A stretch of DNA of 64,000 nucleotides from Polymorphum gilvum SL003B-26A1 (GTDB taxonomy: Bacteria; Pseudomonadota; Alphaproteobacteria; Rhizobiales; Stappiaceae). Below are positions 52,381 to 61,412 of the stretch, one piece after another. The translations under genes and the position numbers were made by a program. Under the pieces are notes generated by a model, which searched no databases, was not told the origin of the DNA, and saw nothing but the letters and a program-made list of their open reading frames with translations. The DNA lies in NCBI RefSeq assembly GCF_000192745.1, contig NC_015259.1, forward strand, positions 2,371,001 through 2,435,000. Reading direction: 5' to 3'. Within the stretch, counting starts at the first letter, position 1. Each line of letters opens with the position of its first letter.

Positions 52381-52492
52381 ATCCCGGATCTGCGCTGCGC
52401 TTGTCCGGGATGACAAAGGAAAGGTTATCCGCTTGGAAAAGATCTTTAGCCTCTCGGTTGTCATTCCGGGCGAGTGAAACGAGACCCGGGAT
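52381..52492. repeat. Composite palindromic repeat A (REP-like doublet) before the GIY-YIG gene
   Basis: Two palindromes in opposite orientation: ATCCCGGA...TCCGGGAT (52381-52411) and ATTCCGGG...CCCGGGAT (52463-52492). The same doublet, with recognisable linker similarity (AGATC, AGCCTC, TCGTCAT-type ending), recurs at 52840-52972 after the next gene. Confidence 0.75.
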
Positions 52493-52529
52493 CGGAGAGC
52501 CGAGTGCCTCGGGAAAGGAATAAAAAACA

Positions 52530-52817
52530 GTGCCTGCGTGGGTCTACATCATGGCCTCAAAACCATTTCAAACGCTCTACGTGGGAGTAACCAGCGATCT
52601 GCCCAGAAGGATATACGAACATCGGGAAGGGCTAGTCGAGGGCTTCACCGAGAAATACAGCGTCAAATCGTTGGTCTGGTACGAGGAATATCCGGGTGTG
52701 CGGGATGCGATCGAAAAGGAAAAACAAATCAAACGCTGGCGCAGGCAATGGAAGTTCGAGCTGATCGAAAAGGCCAATCCGGAGTGGCGAGACTTGTATC
52801 AGGATCTGAATCGATGA
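52530..52817 (+). CDS. Single-domain GIY-YIG nuclease family protein
   Basis: 95 residues from GTG 52530. 'WVYIMASKPFQTLYVGVTSDL' is the GIY-YIG pair (here VYI and YVG), followed by the catalytic arginine in 'DLPRRIYEHREG', 'LVWYEEYPGVRDAIEKEKQI' with the metal-binding glutamate, and 'KRWRRQWKFELIEKANPEW'. UPF0213/YhbQ-like small GIY-YIG proteins of this type are common in alphaproteobacteria. GC is lower than neighbours. It sits between two homologous palindromic doublets inside the pyrimidine operon. Confidence 0.88.
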   Translation: MPAWVYIMASKPFQTLYVGVTSDLPRRIYEHREGLVEGFTEKYSVKSLVWYEEYPGVRDAIEKEKQIKRWRRQWKFELIEKANPEWRDLYQDLNR

Positions 52818-53199
52818 AGGCAACGGTCTCGACCCGCCGATCCCGGCTCTCCGGCTTCGCCTGCGGCCGGGATGACCATGGAGAGGTTCGAACAGATGGA
52901 CAGGTTTCGCGGTTCGGCAGATCGAAAAGCCTCCCCTTCGTCATCCCGGACGCGCGTAGCGAGATCCGGGATCGGAGCGCCGGGGCGCATCCGGTCGGTT
53001 CCAGACGGTCCGAACACGGGACGGCAAGGGGAACTGTGGTGACCGGCTCGAACGCATCCTTCAGGACGCCTGAGCGACACTTCGGCATCCGCTGCGCACA
53101 TCTTCGCAAGAGACAAGCAGGACTCCGGCGCTGCTCCGGACACGACTAGGACTGTTTCGAGCGGTCCTGAAGCCAGAAAACGCAACAAGGGGAACAGTG
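52818..53199. other. Gene-free spacer between the GIY-YIG gene and dihydropyrimidinase
   Basis: About 380 bases, of which the first 160 are repeat doublet B. The rest shows no plausible gene or tRNA. The dihydropyrimidinase ribosome site AAGGGGAAC lies at its end. A promoter for the downstream genes may lie here because the insertion separates them from the operon's first genes, but I see no clear -35/-10 pair. Confidence 0.45.
52840..52972. repeat. Composite palindromic repeat B (REP-like doublet) after the GIY-YIG gene
   Basis: ATCCCGGC...GCCGGGAT (52840-52873) and ATCCCGGA...TCCGGGAT (52943-52972), arranged tail to tail exactly as in doublet A and in the same overall orientation; the flanking GGGATCGGAG-GCC motif after the second palindrome is shared with A. 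Confidence 0.75.
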
Positions 53200-54657
53200 A
53201 TGGCAACGAAGGTGATCAAGGGCGGAACGATCGTCACCGCCGACCTGACCTACAAGGCGGATGTGAAGATCGAAGGCGGCCGGATCGTCGAGATCGGCCC
53301 GAACCTGTCCGGCGACGAGACGCTCGACGCGACCGGCTGCTATGTCATGCCGGGCGGCATCGATCCGCACACACACCTGGAAATGCCCTTCATGGGCACC
53401 TATTCCTCCGATGATTTCGATTCAGGCACCCGCGCGGCCCTTGCCGGCGGCACCACCATGGTGGTGGATTTCGCCCTGCCCGCCCCAGGCCAGTCGCTGC
53501 TCGAGGCGCTGCAGATGTGGGACAACAAGTCGACCCGCGCCCATTGCGACTATTCCTTTCACATGGCAATCACCTGGTGGGGCGAGCAGGTCTTCAACGA
53601 GATGGAGACCGTCGTCCGCGACAAGGGCATCAACACCTTCAAGCATTTCATGGCCTACAAGGGCGCGCTGATGGTCAACGACGACGAGATGTTCGCCTCG
53701 TTCCAGCGCTGCGCGGAACTCGGCGCCCTGCCCCTCGTCCATGCCGAAAACGGCGACGTCGTCGCCTCGCTGCAGGCAAAGCTTCTGGCCGAAGGCAACA
53801 CCGGGCCCGAGGCCCACGCCTATTCGCGTCCGCCGGAAGTCGAGGGCGAAGCCACCAACCGCGCCATCATGATCGCCGACATGGCCGGCGTGCCGGTCTA
53901 TATCGTCCATACCTCGTCGGAACAGGCACATGAGGCGATCCGCCGGGCACGCCAGAACGGCATCCGCGCCTATGGCGAGCCGCTGATCCAGCACCTGACG
54001 CTCGACGACAGCGAATACCGGCATGCCGATTGGGATCACGCGGCACGGCGCGTCATGTCGCCGCCGTTCCGCGACAAGAAGCACCAGGACAGCCTGTGGG
54101 CGGGTTTGGCGAGCGGCTCGCTGCAGGTGGTCGCCACCGACCACTGCGCCTTCACCACCGAGCAGAAGCGTTATGGCGTCGGCGATTTCACCAAGATCCC
54201 GAACGGCACCGGCGGCCTTGAGGATCGCATGCCGATGCTGTGGACCTATGGCGTCAACACCGGTCGCCTGACTCCGAACGAATTCGTCGCGGTCACCTCG
54301 ACCAACATCGCCAAGATCATGAACATGTACCCGAAGAAGGGCGCGATCCTGGTCGGCGCCGACGCCGACATCGTCGTGTGGGATCCGGAACGGACCAAGA
54401 CCATCTCGGCCGCCAGCCAGCAGTCGGCGATCGACTACAACGTGTTCGAGGGCAAGGTGGTCAAGGGCCTGCCACGCTACACGCTGACCCGCGGTCGCGT
54501 CGCCGTCGAGGAAGGCACGGTGACGCCGCAGGAAGGTCACGGCCAGTTCGTCAGGCGCGAGCCGTTCCAGGCCGTCAACACAGCGCTGTCGACCTGGAAG
54601 GAACTGACCGCGCCCCGCAAGATCGAGCGAACCGGCATTCCGGCGAGCGGAGTGTGA
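53200..54657 (+). CDS. pydB: Dihydropyrimidinase
   Basis: 485 residues, cyclic amidohydrolase that opens dihydrouracil and dihydrothymine. Metal site 'GGIDPHTHLEMPF', the carboxylated-lysine block 'FKHFMAYKGALMVNDDEMF', 'PLVHAENGDVV', 'VYIVHTSSEQAHEAIRRARQ' and 'VATDHCAFTTEQK' are all intact. I chose ATG 53200, which has proper distance from AAGGGGAAC; GTG 53197 is too close. Separated from pydC by the GIY-YIG insertion. Confidence 0.95.
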   Translation: MATKVIKGGTIVTADLTYKADVKIEGGRIVEIGPNLSGDETLDATGCYVMPGGIDPHTHLEMPFMGTYSSDDFDSGTRAALAGGTTMVVDFALPAPGQSLLEALQMWDNKSTRAHCDYSFHMAITWWGEQVFNEMETVVRDKGINTFKHFMAYKGALMVNDDEMFASFQRCAELGALPLVHAENGDVVASLQAKLLAEGNTGPEAHAYSRPPEVEGEATNRAIMIADMAGVPVYIVHTSSEQAHEAIRRARQNGIRAYGEPLIQHLTLDDSEYRHADWDHAARRVMSPPFRDKKHQDSLWAGLASGSLQVVATDHCAFTTEQKRYGVGDFTKIPNGTGGLEDRMPMLWTYGVNTGRLTPNEFVAVTSTNIAKIMNMYPKKGAILVGADADIVVWDPERTKTISAASQQSAIDYNVFEGKVVKGLPRYTLTRGRVAVEEGTVTPQEGHGQFVRREPFQAVNTALSTWKELTAPRKIERTGIPASGV

Positions 54658-54660
54658 GGC

Positions 54661-54735
54661 ATGCCGGGCGGCCTCGCTGACATACTTGAAGGTTATCTGA
54701 ACCAGATCATGCGAGAACTTGGGGCGACATGGTGA
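54661..54735 (+). CDS. Possible 24-residue coupling ORF before the ABC ATPase
   Basis: ATG 54661 lies three bases after the dihydropyrimidinase stop; the frame 'MPGGLADILEGYLNQIMREL' plus four residues stops at 54733-54735, overlapping the ATPase start (54729). Such an arrangement could keep ribosomes on the mRNA up to the next gene. Nothing else supports it as a protein. Confidence 0.25.
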   Translation: MPGGLADILEGYLNQIMRELGATW

Positions 54736-55565
54736 ATACATCGGCACTCGAAAGCATCGCGGCCCCCTCCTCAGAAGGGACGCGGGGCAGCCCCGTCATC
54801 GACATTCAGAATCTGTCGCTCACCTTCCAGACCGGCGACGGTCCGGTGCATGCGCTGTCGGACATCGGCCTGACGATTGACGAAGGCGACTTCGTCTCGC
54901 TCATCGGCCCGTCCGGCTGCGGCAAGACCACGCTGCTGCGCGTCATCGCCGACCTGGAACAGCCGACCGCAGGCTCGATCACCGTCAACGGCGTCTCGCC
55001 CGAGCAGGCGCGTCTCGCCCGCGCCTACGGCTACGTGTTCCAGGCCGCCGCGCTCTATCCCTGGCGCACCATCGCCGCCAACGTCGCCCTGCCGCTGGAG
55101 ATCATGGGACTCCCCAGAGCCGAGCAGGAGGCGCGCATCCGCAAGAACCTCGACCTAGTCAACCTGAGCGGATTTGAGAAAAAATTCCCATGGCAGCTGT
55201 CCGGCGGCATGCAGCAGCGCGCCTCGATCGCGCGCGCGCTGGCCGTCGAACCGCGCCTGCTCCTGATGGACGAGCCGTTCGGCGCACTCGACGAGATCGT
55301 CCGCGACCATCTCAACGAACAGCTGCTGCAGCTGTGGGCCAAGACGCGGAAGACCGTGGTCTTCGTCACCCACTCGATTCCGGAGGCGGTGTTCCTGTCG
55401 ACCAGGATCGTCGTGCTGTGCCCGCGCCCCGGCCGCATCTACGACGTCATCGAAAGCGACCTGCCGCGCGAGCGCAGCCTCGACATCCGCGAGACGCCGG
55501 AGTTCCTGAAGATCGCCCATCGCGTCCGCGAGGGCCTGAGGGCGGGGCACAGCTACGATGACTGA
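54729..55565 (+). CDS. ABC transporter ATP-binding protein (NitT/TauT type), pyrimidine operon
   Basis: 278 residues. Walker A 'GPSGCGKTTLLRVIADLEQP', Q-loop 'FQAAALYPWRTIAANV', signature 'LSGGMQQRASIARAL', Walker B 'LLLMDEPFGALD', H-loop 'FVTHSIPEAVFL'. Groups with taurine/nitrate/riboflavin-type importers. Followed by two permeases; no binding protein is in the window. Pyrimidine, thymine or dihydrouracil uptake is inferred from context. Confidence 0.88.
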   Translation: MVNTSALESIAAPSSEGTRGSPVIDIQNLSLTFQTGDGPVHALSDIGLTIDEGDFVSLIGPSGCGKTTLLRVIADLEQPTAGSITVNGVSPEQARLARAYGYVFQAAALYPWRTIAANVALPLEIMGLPRAEQEARIRKNLDLVNLSGFEKKFPWQLSGGMQQRASIARALAVEPRLLLMDEPFGALDEIVRDHLNEQLLQLWAKTRKTVVFVTHSIPEAVFLSTRIVVLCPRPGRIYDVIESDLPRERSLDIRETPEFLKIAHRVREGLRAGHSYDD

Positions 55566-56478
55566 CGCCGCCCTGGCCTCGCCTGCCCGGTCGCCCTTCG
55601 CAGCGCTGATGGCCGGCACCGCCGGCCCCGTGCTGGTCGTCGTGCTCGCGATTCTGGCACTCTGGTATGTCACCGCCGTCGCCCTCAACGCGCCGTTCCA
55701 GCGCGACACCTATGCCCGCGCCGGTCAGGACGGCATCCCGTTCAGCCGGCTGGTCTCCGACACCCTGGCGCAGGAGCGGCCCGTGCTGCCGGCGCCGCAT
55801 CAGGTCATCGTCGAGATCTGGGATACGACGGTCAACAAGGCGGTCACCTCGAGGCGCAGCCTCGTCTACCACGCCGGCATCACCCTGTCCTCGACCCTGC
55901 TCGGGTTCGTCATCGGCACGGCGCTCGGCATCCTGCTCGCCGTCGGCATCGTCCACAGCCGGGTGCTCGACAAGAGCCTGATGCCCTGGGTCATCTCTTC
56001 CCAGACGATCCCCATCCTCGCCATCGCGCCGATGATCATCGTAGTCCTCAACGCGATCGGTATCTCCGGCCTGCTGCCCAAGGCGATGATCTCCACCTAT
56101 CTTTCGTTCTTCCCTGTCACCGTCGGCATGGTCAAGGGTCTGCGCTCGCCGGAACTCATCCACCTCGACCTGATGCGCACATACAGCGCCTCGCGCGGCC
56201 AGACCTTCTGGAAGCTGCGCTTCCCCTACGCGGTGCCCTATCTGTTCACGTCCATGAAGGTCGGCATCGCGGCGAGCCTCGTCGGCGCCATCGTCGGGGA
56301 GCTGCCGACCGGCGCCGTCGCCGGCCTCGGCGCGCGCCTGCTCGCCGGCTCCTACTACGGCCAGACGGTGCAGATCTGGTCGGCGCTGATCACCGCCGCC
56401 GTGCTCGCCGGACTGCTGGTCACGCTGGTCGGCGTTGTCGAGCGGGCGACCCTGCGCCGCATGGGGATGAGCCAATGA
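55558..56478 (+). CDS. ABC transporter permease 1 (NitT/TauT type), pyrimidine operon
   Basis: 306 residues with about six to seven membrane helices. 'HAGITLSSTLLGFVIGTALG' and the BPD_transp_1 coupling loop 'ELIHLDLMRTYSASRGQTFWKLRFP' near residue 200 are clear. Overlaps the ATPase gene by eight bases. An extended periplasmic insert (about residues 40-100) lies after the first helix. Confidence 0.88.
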   Translation: MTDAALASPARSPFAALMAGTAGPVLVVVLAILALWYVTAVALNAPFQRDTYARAGQDGIPFSRLVSDTLAQERPVLPAPHQVIVEIWDTTVNKAVTSRRSLVYHAGITLSSTLLGFVIGTALGILLAVGIVHSRVLDKSLMPWVISSQTIPILAIAPMIIVVLNAIGISGLLPKAMISTYLSFFPVTVGMVKGLRSPELIHLDLMRTYSASRGQTFWKLRFPYAVPYLFTSMKVGIAASLVGAIVGELPTGAVAGLGARLLAGSYYGQTVQIWSALITAAVLAGLLVTLVGVVERATLRRMGMSQ

Positions 56479-57611
56479 CCGCATCCTCGCTCCGCTTCGG
56501 CATGTCCGGCATTCTTGCCGCCGGCATTCTGGTCTTCTGCGTGCTGGCCCTGACCGGCAGCGCCTTCGGCGGCACCTTCACCGTCGTGTCGATGGTGCGG
56601 CTGGCGATCGCCACCTCGCTGCTCGCCGTGGCCGCGGTGCTCGTGCTGCTCGGCTTTCTGCGCGGCCCCTTCGGCGATCTTGTCGTGGGGGCCACCGCCG
56701 CCTTCGCCGCCGCAGCCCTGCTCGCCACCTCGGCCCGCCACCCGGGCGCTGCCGAGGCCGGCTTCTGGGCGCTCACCGTCGCCGCCTGGCTCGCCGCATG
56801 GCTCTTTGTCGAACGGCTCGCCGCCTGGCGCCCGTCCGCCCCGGTGGCGCGCCGTGCGGTCTCCCTCGCCATTCCGCTGCTGTTCGGCGTCTGGGTGCTC
56901 GTGCTGTGGGAATTGGCCGTCGTCGGCTTCGGCATCCCCAAGGTGCTGCTGCCGGCACCGAGCGCGATCTGGGATCGGCTCATCTCCTCCGGGCCGGTGC
57001 TGTGGGCCGATTTCCGCCAGACCTTCCTCAAGGCCGTGCTCGTCGGCTACGCGATCGGTTGCGGAGCCGGCTTCCTGGTCGCCGTTCTGGTCGATCGCGT
57101 GCCGTTCCTGCGTCGCGGCCTGCTGCCGATCGGCAACCTCGTCTCCGCCCTGCCGATCATCGGTGTGGCGCCGATCATGGTCATGTGGTTCGGCTTCGAC
57201 TGGCCGTCCAAGGCCGCCGTGGTCATCATCATGACCTTCTTCCCGATGCTGGTGAACACCGTCACCGGCTTGGCGAGCGCCGACCGCATGCAGCGCGACC
57301 TGATGCACACCTATGCCGCCAGCTACGGGCAGACGCTCGTCAAGCTGCGCCTGCCGATGGCACTGCCGTTCATCTTCAACGCGCTCAAGATCAACTCCAC
57401 GCTCGCCCTCATCGGCGCCATCGTGGCGGAGTTTTTCGGCACGCCGATCGTCGGCATGGGCTTCCGCATCTCCACCGAGGTCGGCCGCATGAACGTCGAC
57501 ATGGTCTGGGCGGAGATTGCCGTCGCCGCCCTCGCCGGCTCGCTGTTCTACGGTCTGATCACCCTGGCCGAGCGCGTATTCACCTTCTGGCATCCCTCGG
57601 TGCGCGGGTGA
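56475..57611 (+). CDS. ABC transporter permease 2 with N-terminal membrane extension, pyrimidine operon
   Basis: 378 residues, about 100 longer than usual. Residues 1-130 form four extra hydrophobic segments; the standard permease domain follows, with 'FRQTFLKAVLVGYAIGCGAG', 'LPIIGVAPIMVMWFGFDWPS' and the coupling loop 'DRMQRDLMHTYAASYGQTLVK'. Overlaps permease 1 by four bases. The two permeases share the loop pattern and probably form a heterodimer. Confidence 0.88.
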   Translation: MTASSLRFGMSGILAAGILVFCVLALTGSAFGGTFTVVSMVRLAIATSLLAVAAVLVLLGFLRGPFGDLVVGATAAFAAAALLATSARHPGAAEAGFWALTVAAWLAAWLFVERLAAWRPSAPVARRAVSLAIPLLFGVWVLVLWELAVVGFGIPKVLLPAPSAIWDRLISSGPVLWADFRQTFLKAVLVGYAIGCGAGFLVAVLVDRVPFLRRGLLPIGNLVSALPIIGVAPIMVMWFGFDWPSKAAVVIIMTFFPMLVNTVTGLASADRMQRDLMHTYAASYGQTLVKLRLPMALPFIFNALKINSTLALIGAIVAEFFGTPIVGMGFRISTEVGRMNVDMVWAEIAVAALAGSLFYGLITLAERVFTFWHPSVRG

Positions 57612-57629
57612 CAGGCAACTTCTGTTGTC

Positions 57630-57662
57630 ATCCCGGAAAAGCCGCAAGGCTTTGTCCGGGAT
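57630..57662. repeat. REP-like palindrome after the transporter operon
   Basis: ATCCCGGA (57630-57637) and TCCGGGAT (57655-57662) with inner arms AAAAGCC/GGCTTT, preceded by TTGTC as in the doublets near 52 kb. Same family of dispersed palindrome, single copy here. Confidence 0.65.
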
Positions 57663-57717
57663 CCAGTACACACTGCATATCCTTTGTGGCATAGACGGTG
57701 CGTTCGTGATTACTGGT

Positions 57718-57735
57718 TCCCAGCCTCCGCTGGGA
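57718..57735. repeat. Second palindrome paired with the REP-like repeat
   Basis: TCCCAGC-CTCC-GCTGGGA followed by TGACA; with the 57630 palindrome it forms an inverted pair about 110 bases long, so the whole gap between the transporter operon and mazG is a mosaic repeat. Confidence 0.5.
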
Positions 57736-57759
57736 TGACAAGCCCCACAGGAAAAAAGC

Positions 57760-58581
57760 ATGAAGCCCGGCCGCGACATCCAGCGCCTGATCGACATCAT
57801 GGCTGCGCTGCGCACGCCCGGGACCGGCTGTCCCTGGGATCTGGAGCAGGATTTCTCGACCATCGCGCCCTACACGGTCGAGGAGGCCTACGAGGTTGCC
57901 GACGCGATCCGGCGTGGCGATCTGGACGACCTGCGCGAGGAACTCGGCGACCTTCTCCTGCAGGTTGTCTACCATACCCGCATGGCCGAGGAGGCGGACA
58001 AGTTCGCCTTCGCCGATGTCGTCGAGGCCGTGACGACCAAGATGATCCGCCGCCACCCCCATGTCTTCGGCGACGAAGACGCCCGTTCGGCCGGCATGGC
58101 CAAGGGCATGTGGGACAGGATCAAGGCCGAGGAGAAGGCCGAGCGCAAGGCGCGCCGCGCCGCCCTCGGACTTCCCGATCCCGAACCCGGTCATCTCGAC
58201 GCCGTTCCTGCCGTCTTCCCCGCCCTGGTCGAGGCGGAGAAGCTCCAGCGCCTGGCCGCTCGTGTCGGTTTCGACTGGGGCGACGCTCGCCCCGTCATGG
58301 CCAAGATCCGCGAGGAACTGGACGAACTGGAGGTCGAGATCCTAGCCGATGGCGATACCACCCCGGCCATGGAGGACGAACTCGGCGACGTTCTGTTCGC
58401 CGTCGCCAACCTCGCCCGCCACCTCGGCATCGATCCGGAAGCCGCCCTGCGGCGCACCAACGGCAAGTTCCGCAGCCGCTTTGCCGCCATCGAGGCGGCT
58501 GCCCGCGACCGCGGCACGACGCTCGAGGCCATGACTCTCGACGAGATGGAAGCGGCCTGGCAGGCGGCGAAGGGAAAGTGA
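57760..58581 (+). CDS. mazG: Nucleoside triphosphate pyrophosphohydrolase MazG
   Basis: 273 residues with two MazG domains. First: 'LRTPGTGCPWDLEQDFSTIAPYTVEEAYE' split by 'EELGDLLLQVVYHTRMAEE', the EExxE metal motifs intact. Second: 'KIREELDELEVEI' and 'MEDELGDVLFAVANLARHLG'. Hydrolyses non-canonical NTPs to NMP and PPi. Converges with hflX with a hairpin between them. Confidence 0.95.
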   Translation: MKPGRDIQRLIDIMAALRTPGTGCPWDLEQDFSTIAPYTVEEAYEVADAIRRGDLDDLREELGDLLLQVVYHTRMAEEADKFAFADVVEAVTTKMIRRHPHVFGDEDARSAGMAKGMWDRIKAEEKAERKARRAALGLPDPEPGHLDAVPAVFPALVEAEKLQRLAARVGFDWGDARPVMAKIREELDELEVEILADGDTTPAMEDELGDVLFAVANLARHLGIDPEAALRRTNGKFRSRFAAIEAAARDRGTTLEAMTLDEMEAAWQAAKGK

Positions 58582-58594
58582 GCGGCAACCGGCA

Positions 58595-58620
58595 CGCCAG
58601 CGTCCGGACGGACACTGGCG
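58595..58620. terminator. Bidirectional hairpin between mazG and hflX
   Basis: CGCCAGCGTCC (58595-58605), loop GGAC, GGACACTGGCG (58610-58620): an 11-bp stem with one mismatch in the gap between two convergent genes. No T run on either side, so Rho-independent termination would be weak, but position supports a shared terminator. Confidence 0.55.
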
Positions 58621-58626
58621 TCCGGC

Positions 58627-60003
58627 CTACCCGTCGATGAAGGCCTTGTACCTCTCCCGGAACGGGCCCTTCTGCTTGTCCGAGACGCGCACCCTCAGGA
58701 TGATCCCCGTCTCGCCATCTTCGCGGGCGAGCACCTCGCCGATCTGATAAAGGCCGGCGAGAAGTTCGCCCTCCTCGACCGGCAGGGCCAACTCGAAGGT
58801 GTCGTCGCCCTGCGCCATGAAGGCTTCGATGCGGGCGAGAAGGGCGCCGATCCCCTCCCCCGTCAGAGCCGACAGCGCCACCGGTCCGCTGTCCGTCTGG
58901 CCGGCCAGCAGGCGTGCGCGTCGCTCGGCGTCCAGGCAGTCGATCTTGTTCCACACCTCGACGATCGGCGCGCCGGTCGTCGGGCCGACGCCGAGGTCCT
59001 CCAGCGTCCTGGCGACATCGGCCGCCTGGGCATCGGTGTCGGGATGGGCGATGTCGCGTACATGCAGGATGAGATCGGCCTCCAGCACCTCCTCCAGAGT
59101 TGCCCGGAAGGCCGCGACCAGATGCGTCGGCAACTCGGAAATGAAGCCCACAGTGTCGGACAGGATCACCTCGCGCCCGTGCGGCAGCTTGATGCGCCGC
59201 AACGTCGGGTCGAGGGTGGCGAACAGCAGGTCCTTGGCGAGCACCTGGGCCTCGGTCAGGCGGTTGAACAGCGTCGACTTGCCGGCGTTGGTATAGCCGA
59301 CCAGCGCCACAACCGGCTGGGGGATCTTCTTGCGCTTCTTGCGGTGTAGGTCGCGCGTGCGCCGGACCTGGTCCAGCTCCTTTTCCAGGCGCATGATCTT
59401 GTCTTGGATCTGGCGCCGGTCGGCCTCGATCTGGGTCTCGCCGGGGCCGCCCATGAAGCCGACGCCGCCGCGCTGGCGTTCAAGGTGGGTCCAGGAGCGC
59501 ACCAGTCGGCTCTTCTGCCAGGTCAGATGCGCGAGGTCGACCTGCAGCCGGCCCTCCTTGGTGCGGGCGCGGGCGCCGAAGATCTCCAGGATCAGGCCGG
59601 TACGGTCGATCACCTTGGTCTTCAACGCGCGTTCCAGATTGCGCTGCTGGATCGGCGTCAGCGCATGGTCGACGACCACGACGTCGACCTCCTCAGCCTC
59701 GACCTGGGCGGCGAGATCCTCGACCTTGCCGGTCCCCAGCAGGGTCGCCGGGCGCGGCGCGCTGATCTTGACGATCAACGCGGCGACAATCGTCAGGTCG
59801 ATCGCCGCGCACAGGCCGATCGCTTCTTCCAGCCGCGCCTCAGGGCTGCGGCCGACGAGGATCTCCGGCTCGTGGGTCCGCGCCGGTCGGTCCGGCAGCA
59901 CGGGCTCGACGACCAGGGCGCGGGCACCCCCTCCCTCGTCGCCGGTCGGCGCGCCGTCGTCAGGCGCGCTGGAGGGGTCGCCCTTGCGAGAGCCTTGTGC
60001 CAA
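58627..60003 (-). CDS. hflX: GTPase HflX
   Basis: 458 residues. The HflX N-terminal domain ('[20 protein letters not shown]', '[20 protein letters not shown]', '[16 protein letters not shown]') is followed by the '[20 protein letters not shown]' linker and the G domain with G1 'GYTNAGKST', G3 'DTVGF' and G4 'NKID'. It splits stalled ribosomes. The start is TTG 60003, directly after the hfq stop; no ATG or GTG gives a full N-terminal domain. Translation therefore probably depends on coupling to hfq. Confidence 0.93.
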   Translation of the reverse strand: MAQGSRKGDPSSAPDDGAPTGDEGGGARALVVEPVLPDRPARTHEPEILVGRSPEARLEEAIGLCAAIDLTIVAALIVKISAPRPATLLGTGKVEDLAAQVEAEEVDVVVVDHALTPIQQRNLERALKTKVIDRTGLILEIFGARARTKEGRLQVDLAHLTWQKSRLVRSWTHLERQRGGVGFMGGPGETQIEADRRQIQDKIMRLEKELDQVRRTRDLHRKKRKKIPQPVVALVGYTNAGKSTLFNRLTEAQVLAKDLLFATLDPTLRRIKLPHGREVILSDTVGFISELPTHLVAAFRATLEEVLEADLILHVRDIAHPDTDAQAADVARTLEDLGVGPTTGAPIVEVWNKIDCLDAERRARLLAGQTDSGPVALSALTGEGIGALLARIEAFMAQGDDTFELALPVEEGELLAGLYQIGEVLAREDGETGIILRVRVSDKQKGPFRERYKAFIDG

Positions 60004-60261
60004 TCACTGACCCGCTTTTTCCGGCGCGTCCTCGCCCGGTTCGAACAGCTGCACTGGAGCGTTCGGCATGATGGTCGAGATCGCATGCTTGTAGACCAGC
60101 TGCGAATGACCGTCGCGACGCAGCAGGACGCAGAAATTGTCGAACCATGTGACGACACCCTGCAGCTTGACGCCGTTGATCAGGAAGATGGTCAGCGGTG
60201 TTTTCTGCTTTCGGACGTGATTGAGAAAGGTATCTTGAAGGTTCTGCGCACGCTCAGCCAT
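60004..60261 (-). CDS. hfq: RNA chaperone Hfq
   Basis: 85 residues, hexameric Sm-like RNA chaperone for small-RNA regulation. Sm1 '[24 protein letters not shown]' is interrupted only by usual changes, Sm2 '[10 protein letters not shown]' is present, and the C-terminal tail is short (about 15 residues) as in other alphaproteobacteria. Upstream, 180 bases with an AT-rich spot near 60385-60405 may hold its promoter. Confidence 0.97.
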   Translation of the reverse strand: MAERAQNLQDTFLNHVRKQKTPLTIFLINGVKLQGVVTWFDNFCVLLRRDGHSQLVYKHAISTIMPNAPVQLFEPGEDAPEKAGQ

Positions 60262-60440
60262 GAGTCTTTTTATCCCGTTTCACCCACACGCGGCCGGGGC
60301 ATGTGGCGATTCCGCTTATCGTGGTCGACTCGCGAGGCCCTAAACACAAACGCCGCCGCCTCTGCCGGCATTACCGGAGTCGCCAATTCAATAATATACC
60401 TAAATTCGCCGGAACACCCCCCGACATTTCAGGGGTGCGC

Positions 60441-61304
60441 CTAGATATCCTCCAAATGACTAGCAGTATGGAACGCCCGACGCAATTGCCCCGCGACAGA
60501 TCCCGGGTGACCGTTGCCGACCGGCGTGTCGTCGATGCGGACCACCGGCATGACCAGGGTCGAGGCTGCGGTGACGAAGGCTTCGCGCGCGGTCTTGGCC
60601 TCTTCCAGCGAGAACGGCCGCTCCTCGAAGGCCAGGCCCTCGCGGACGACGAGGTCGAGCACCACGCTGCGCGTCACCCCGCGCAGGATACCCGTTTCCG
60701 CCGGGCGGGTAACCAGAACGCCGTCCCTGGTGACGATCCAGGCGTTGGTCGAGCCGCCCTCGGTCACGAACCCGTTGTCGTCGACATACCACGCTTCCTT
60801 GGCGCCATTCTCCCGCGCGTATTGCTTGGCCAGCACGTTGGGCAGCAGGGCGACCGTCTTGATGTCGACCCGCGGCCAGCGGTTCTCCGTGTAGCTGACA
60901 ACGGCGATGCCGGCTTCGGCCTGGGCGTCGCCGGCTGCCGGATTGGTCGACTTGGCGGTCACGACTACGGTCGGCGGCACGTCGGCAGCGGGGAAGACAT
61001 GGTCGCGTCTTGCCACGCCGCGGGTCACCTGAAGATAGACGAGACCGTTGCGCACCAGGTTGCGCCGCGCCACCTGCTTGAGCACGAACAGCAGCGCGGC
61101 CCGCGCCATGGGTTGGCGAATACGCAATTCGCGCAGGGAGCGGTCGAGCCGGTCGAGGTGGCGCGGTGCGTCGACGATCTTGCCGCCCCAGATCTCGCAC
61201 ACTTCATAGACGCCGTCGGCGAACTGGTAGCCCCGATCCTCGATATGGACCGCGGCCTGCGCATGGGGAACATAGCGACCGTTGACATAGGCGATGCGGC
61301 TCAT
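60441..61304 (-). CDS. dat: D-amino acid aminotransferase (class IV PLP)
   Basis: 287 residues. '[20 protein letters not shown]' at the start, '[17 protein letters not shown]', the Schiff-base lysine in '[21 protein letters not shown]', and '[19 protein letters not shown]' and '[15 protein letters not shown]' are the D-alanine/branched-chain class IV blocks. Interconverts D-alanine and 2-oxo acids, supplying D-glutamate or D-alanine for the cell wall. Sits between trkA and hfq, the standard alphaproteobacterial order. Confidence 0.92.
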   Translation of the reverse strand: MSRIAYVNGRYVPHAQAAVHIEDRGYQFADGVYEVCEIWGGKIVDAPRHLDRLDRSLRELRIRQPMARAALLFVLKQVARRNLVRNGLVYLQVTRGVARRDHVFPAADVPPTVVVTAKSTNPAAGDAQAEAGIAVVSYTENRWPRVDIKTVALLPNVLAKQYARENGAKEAWYVDDNGFVTEGGSTNAWIVTRDGVLVTRPAETGILRGVTRSVVLDLVVREGLAFEERPFSLEEAKTAREAFVTAASTLVMPVVRIDDTPVGNGHPGSVAGQLRRAFHTASHLEDI

Positions 61305-61374
61305 GCGGACTCCGTCTGGAAAGCGATGCGGCTGGGCCGTAAAGCCCTATCAGAAAACGGCTCCAGATGGATAG

Positions 61375-61391
61375 CGCTCCCGTCGGGAGCG
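61375..61391 (-). terminator. Hairpin between trkA and dat
   Basis: CGCTCCCG and CGGGAGCG around a single T (61375-61391), a perfect stem in the gap downstream of trkA in the direction of transcription; a short T-rich stretch (GTTTTCTG) follows about 22 bases later. Partial terminator or processing stem. Confidence 0.4.
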
Positions 61392-61412
61392 GGCGCACAA
61401 CCCACAGGCCGC

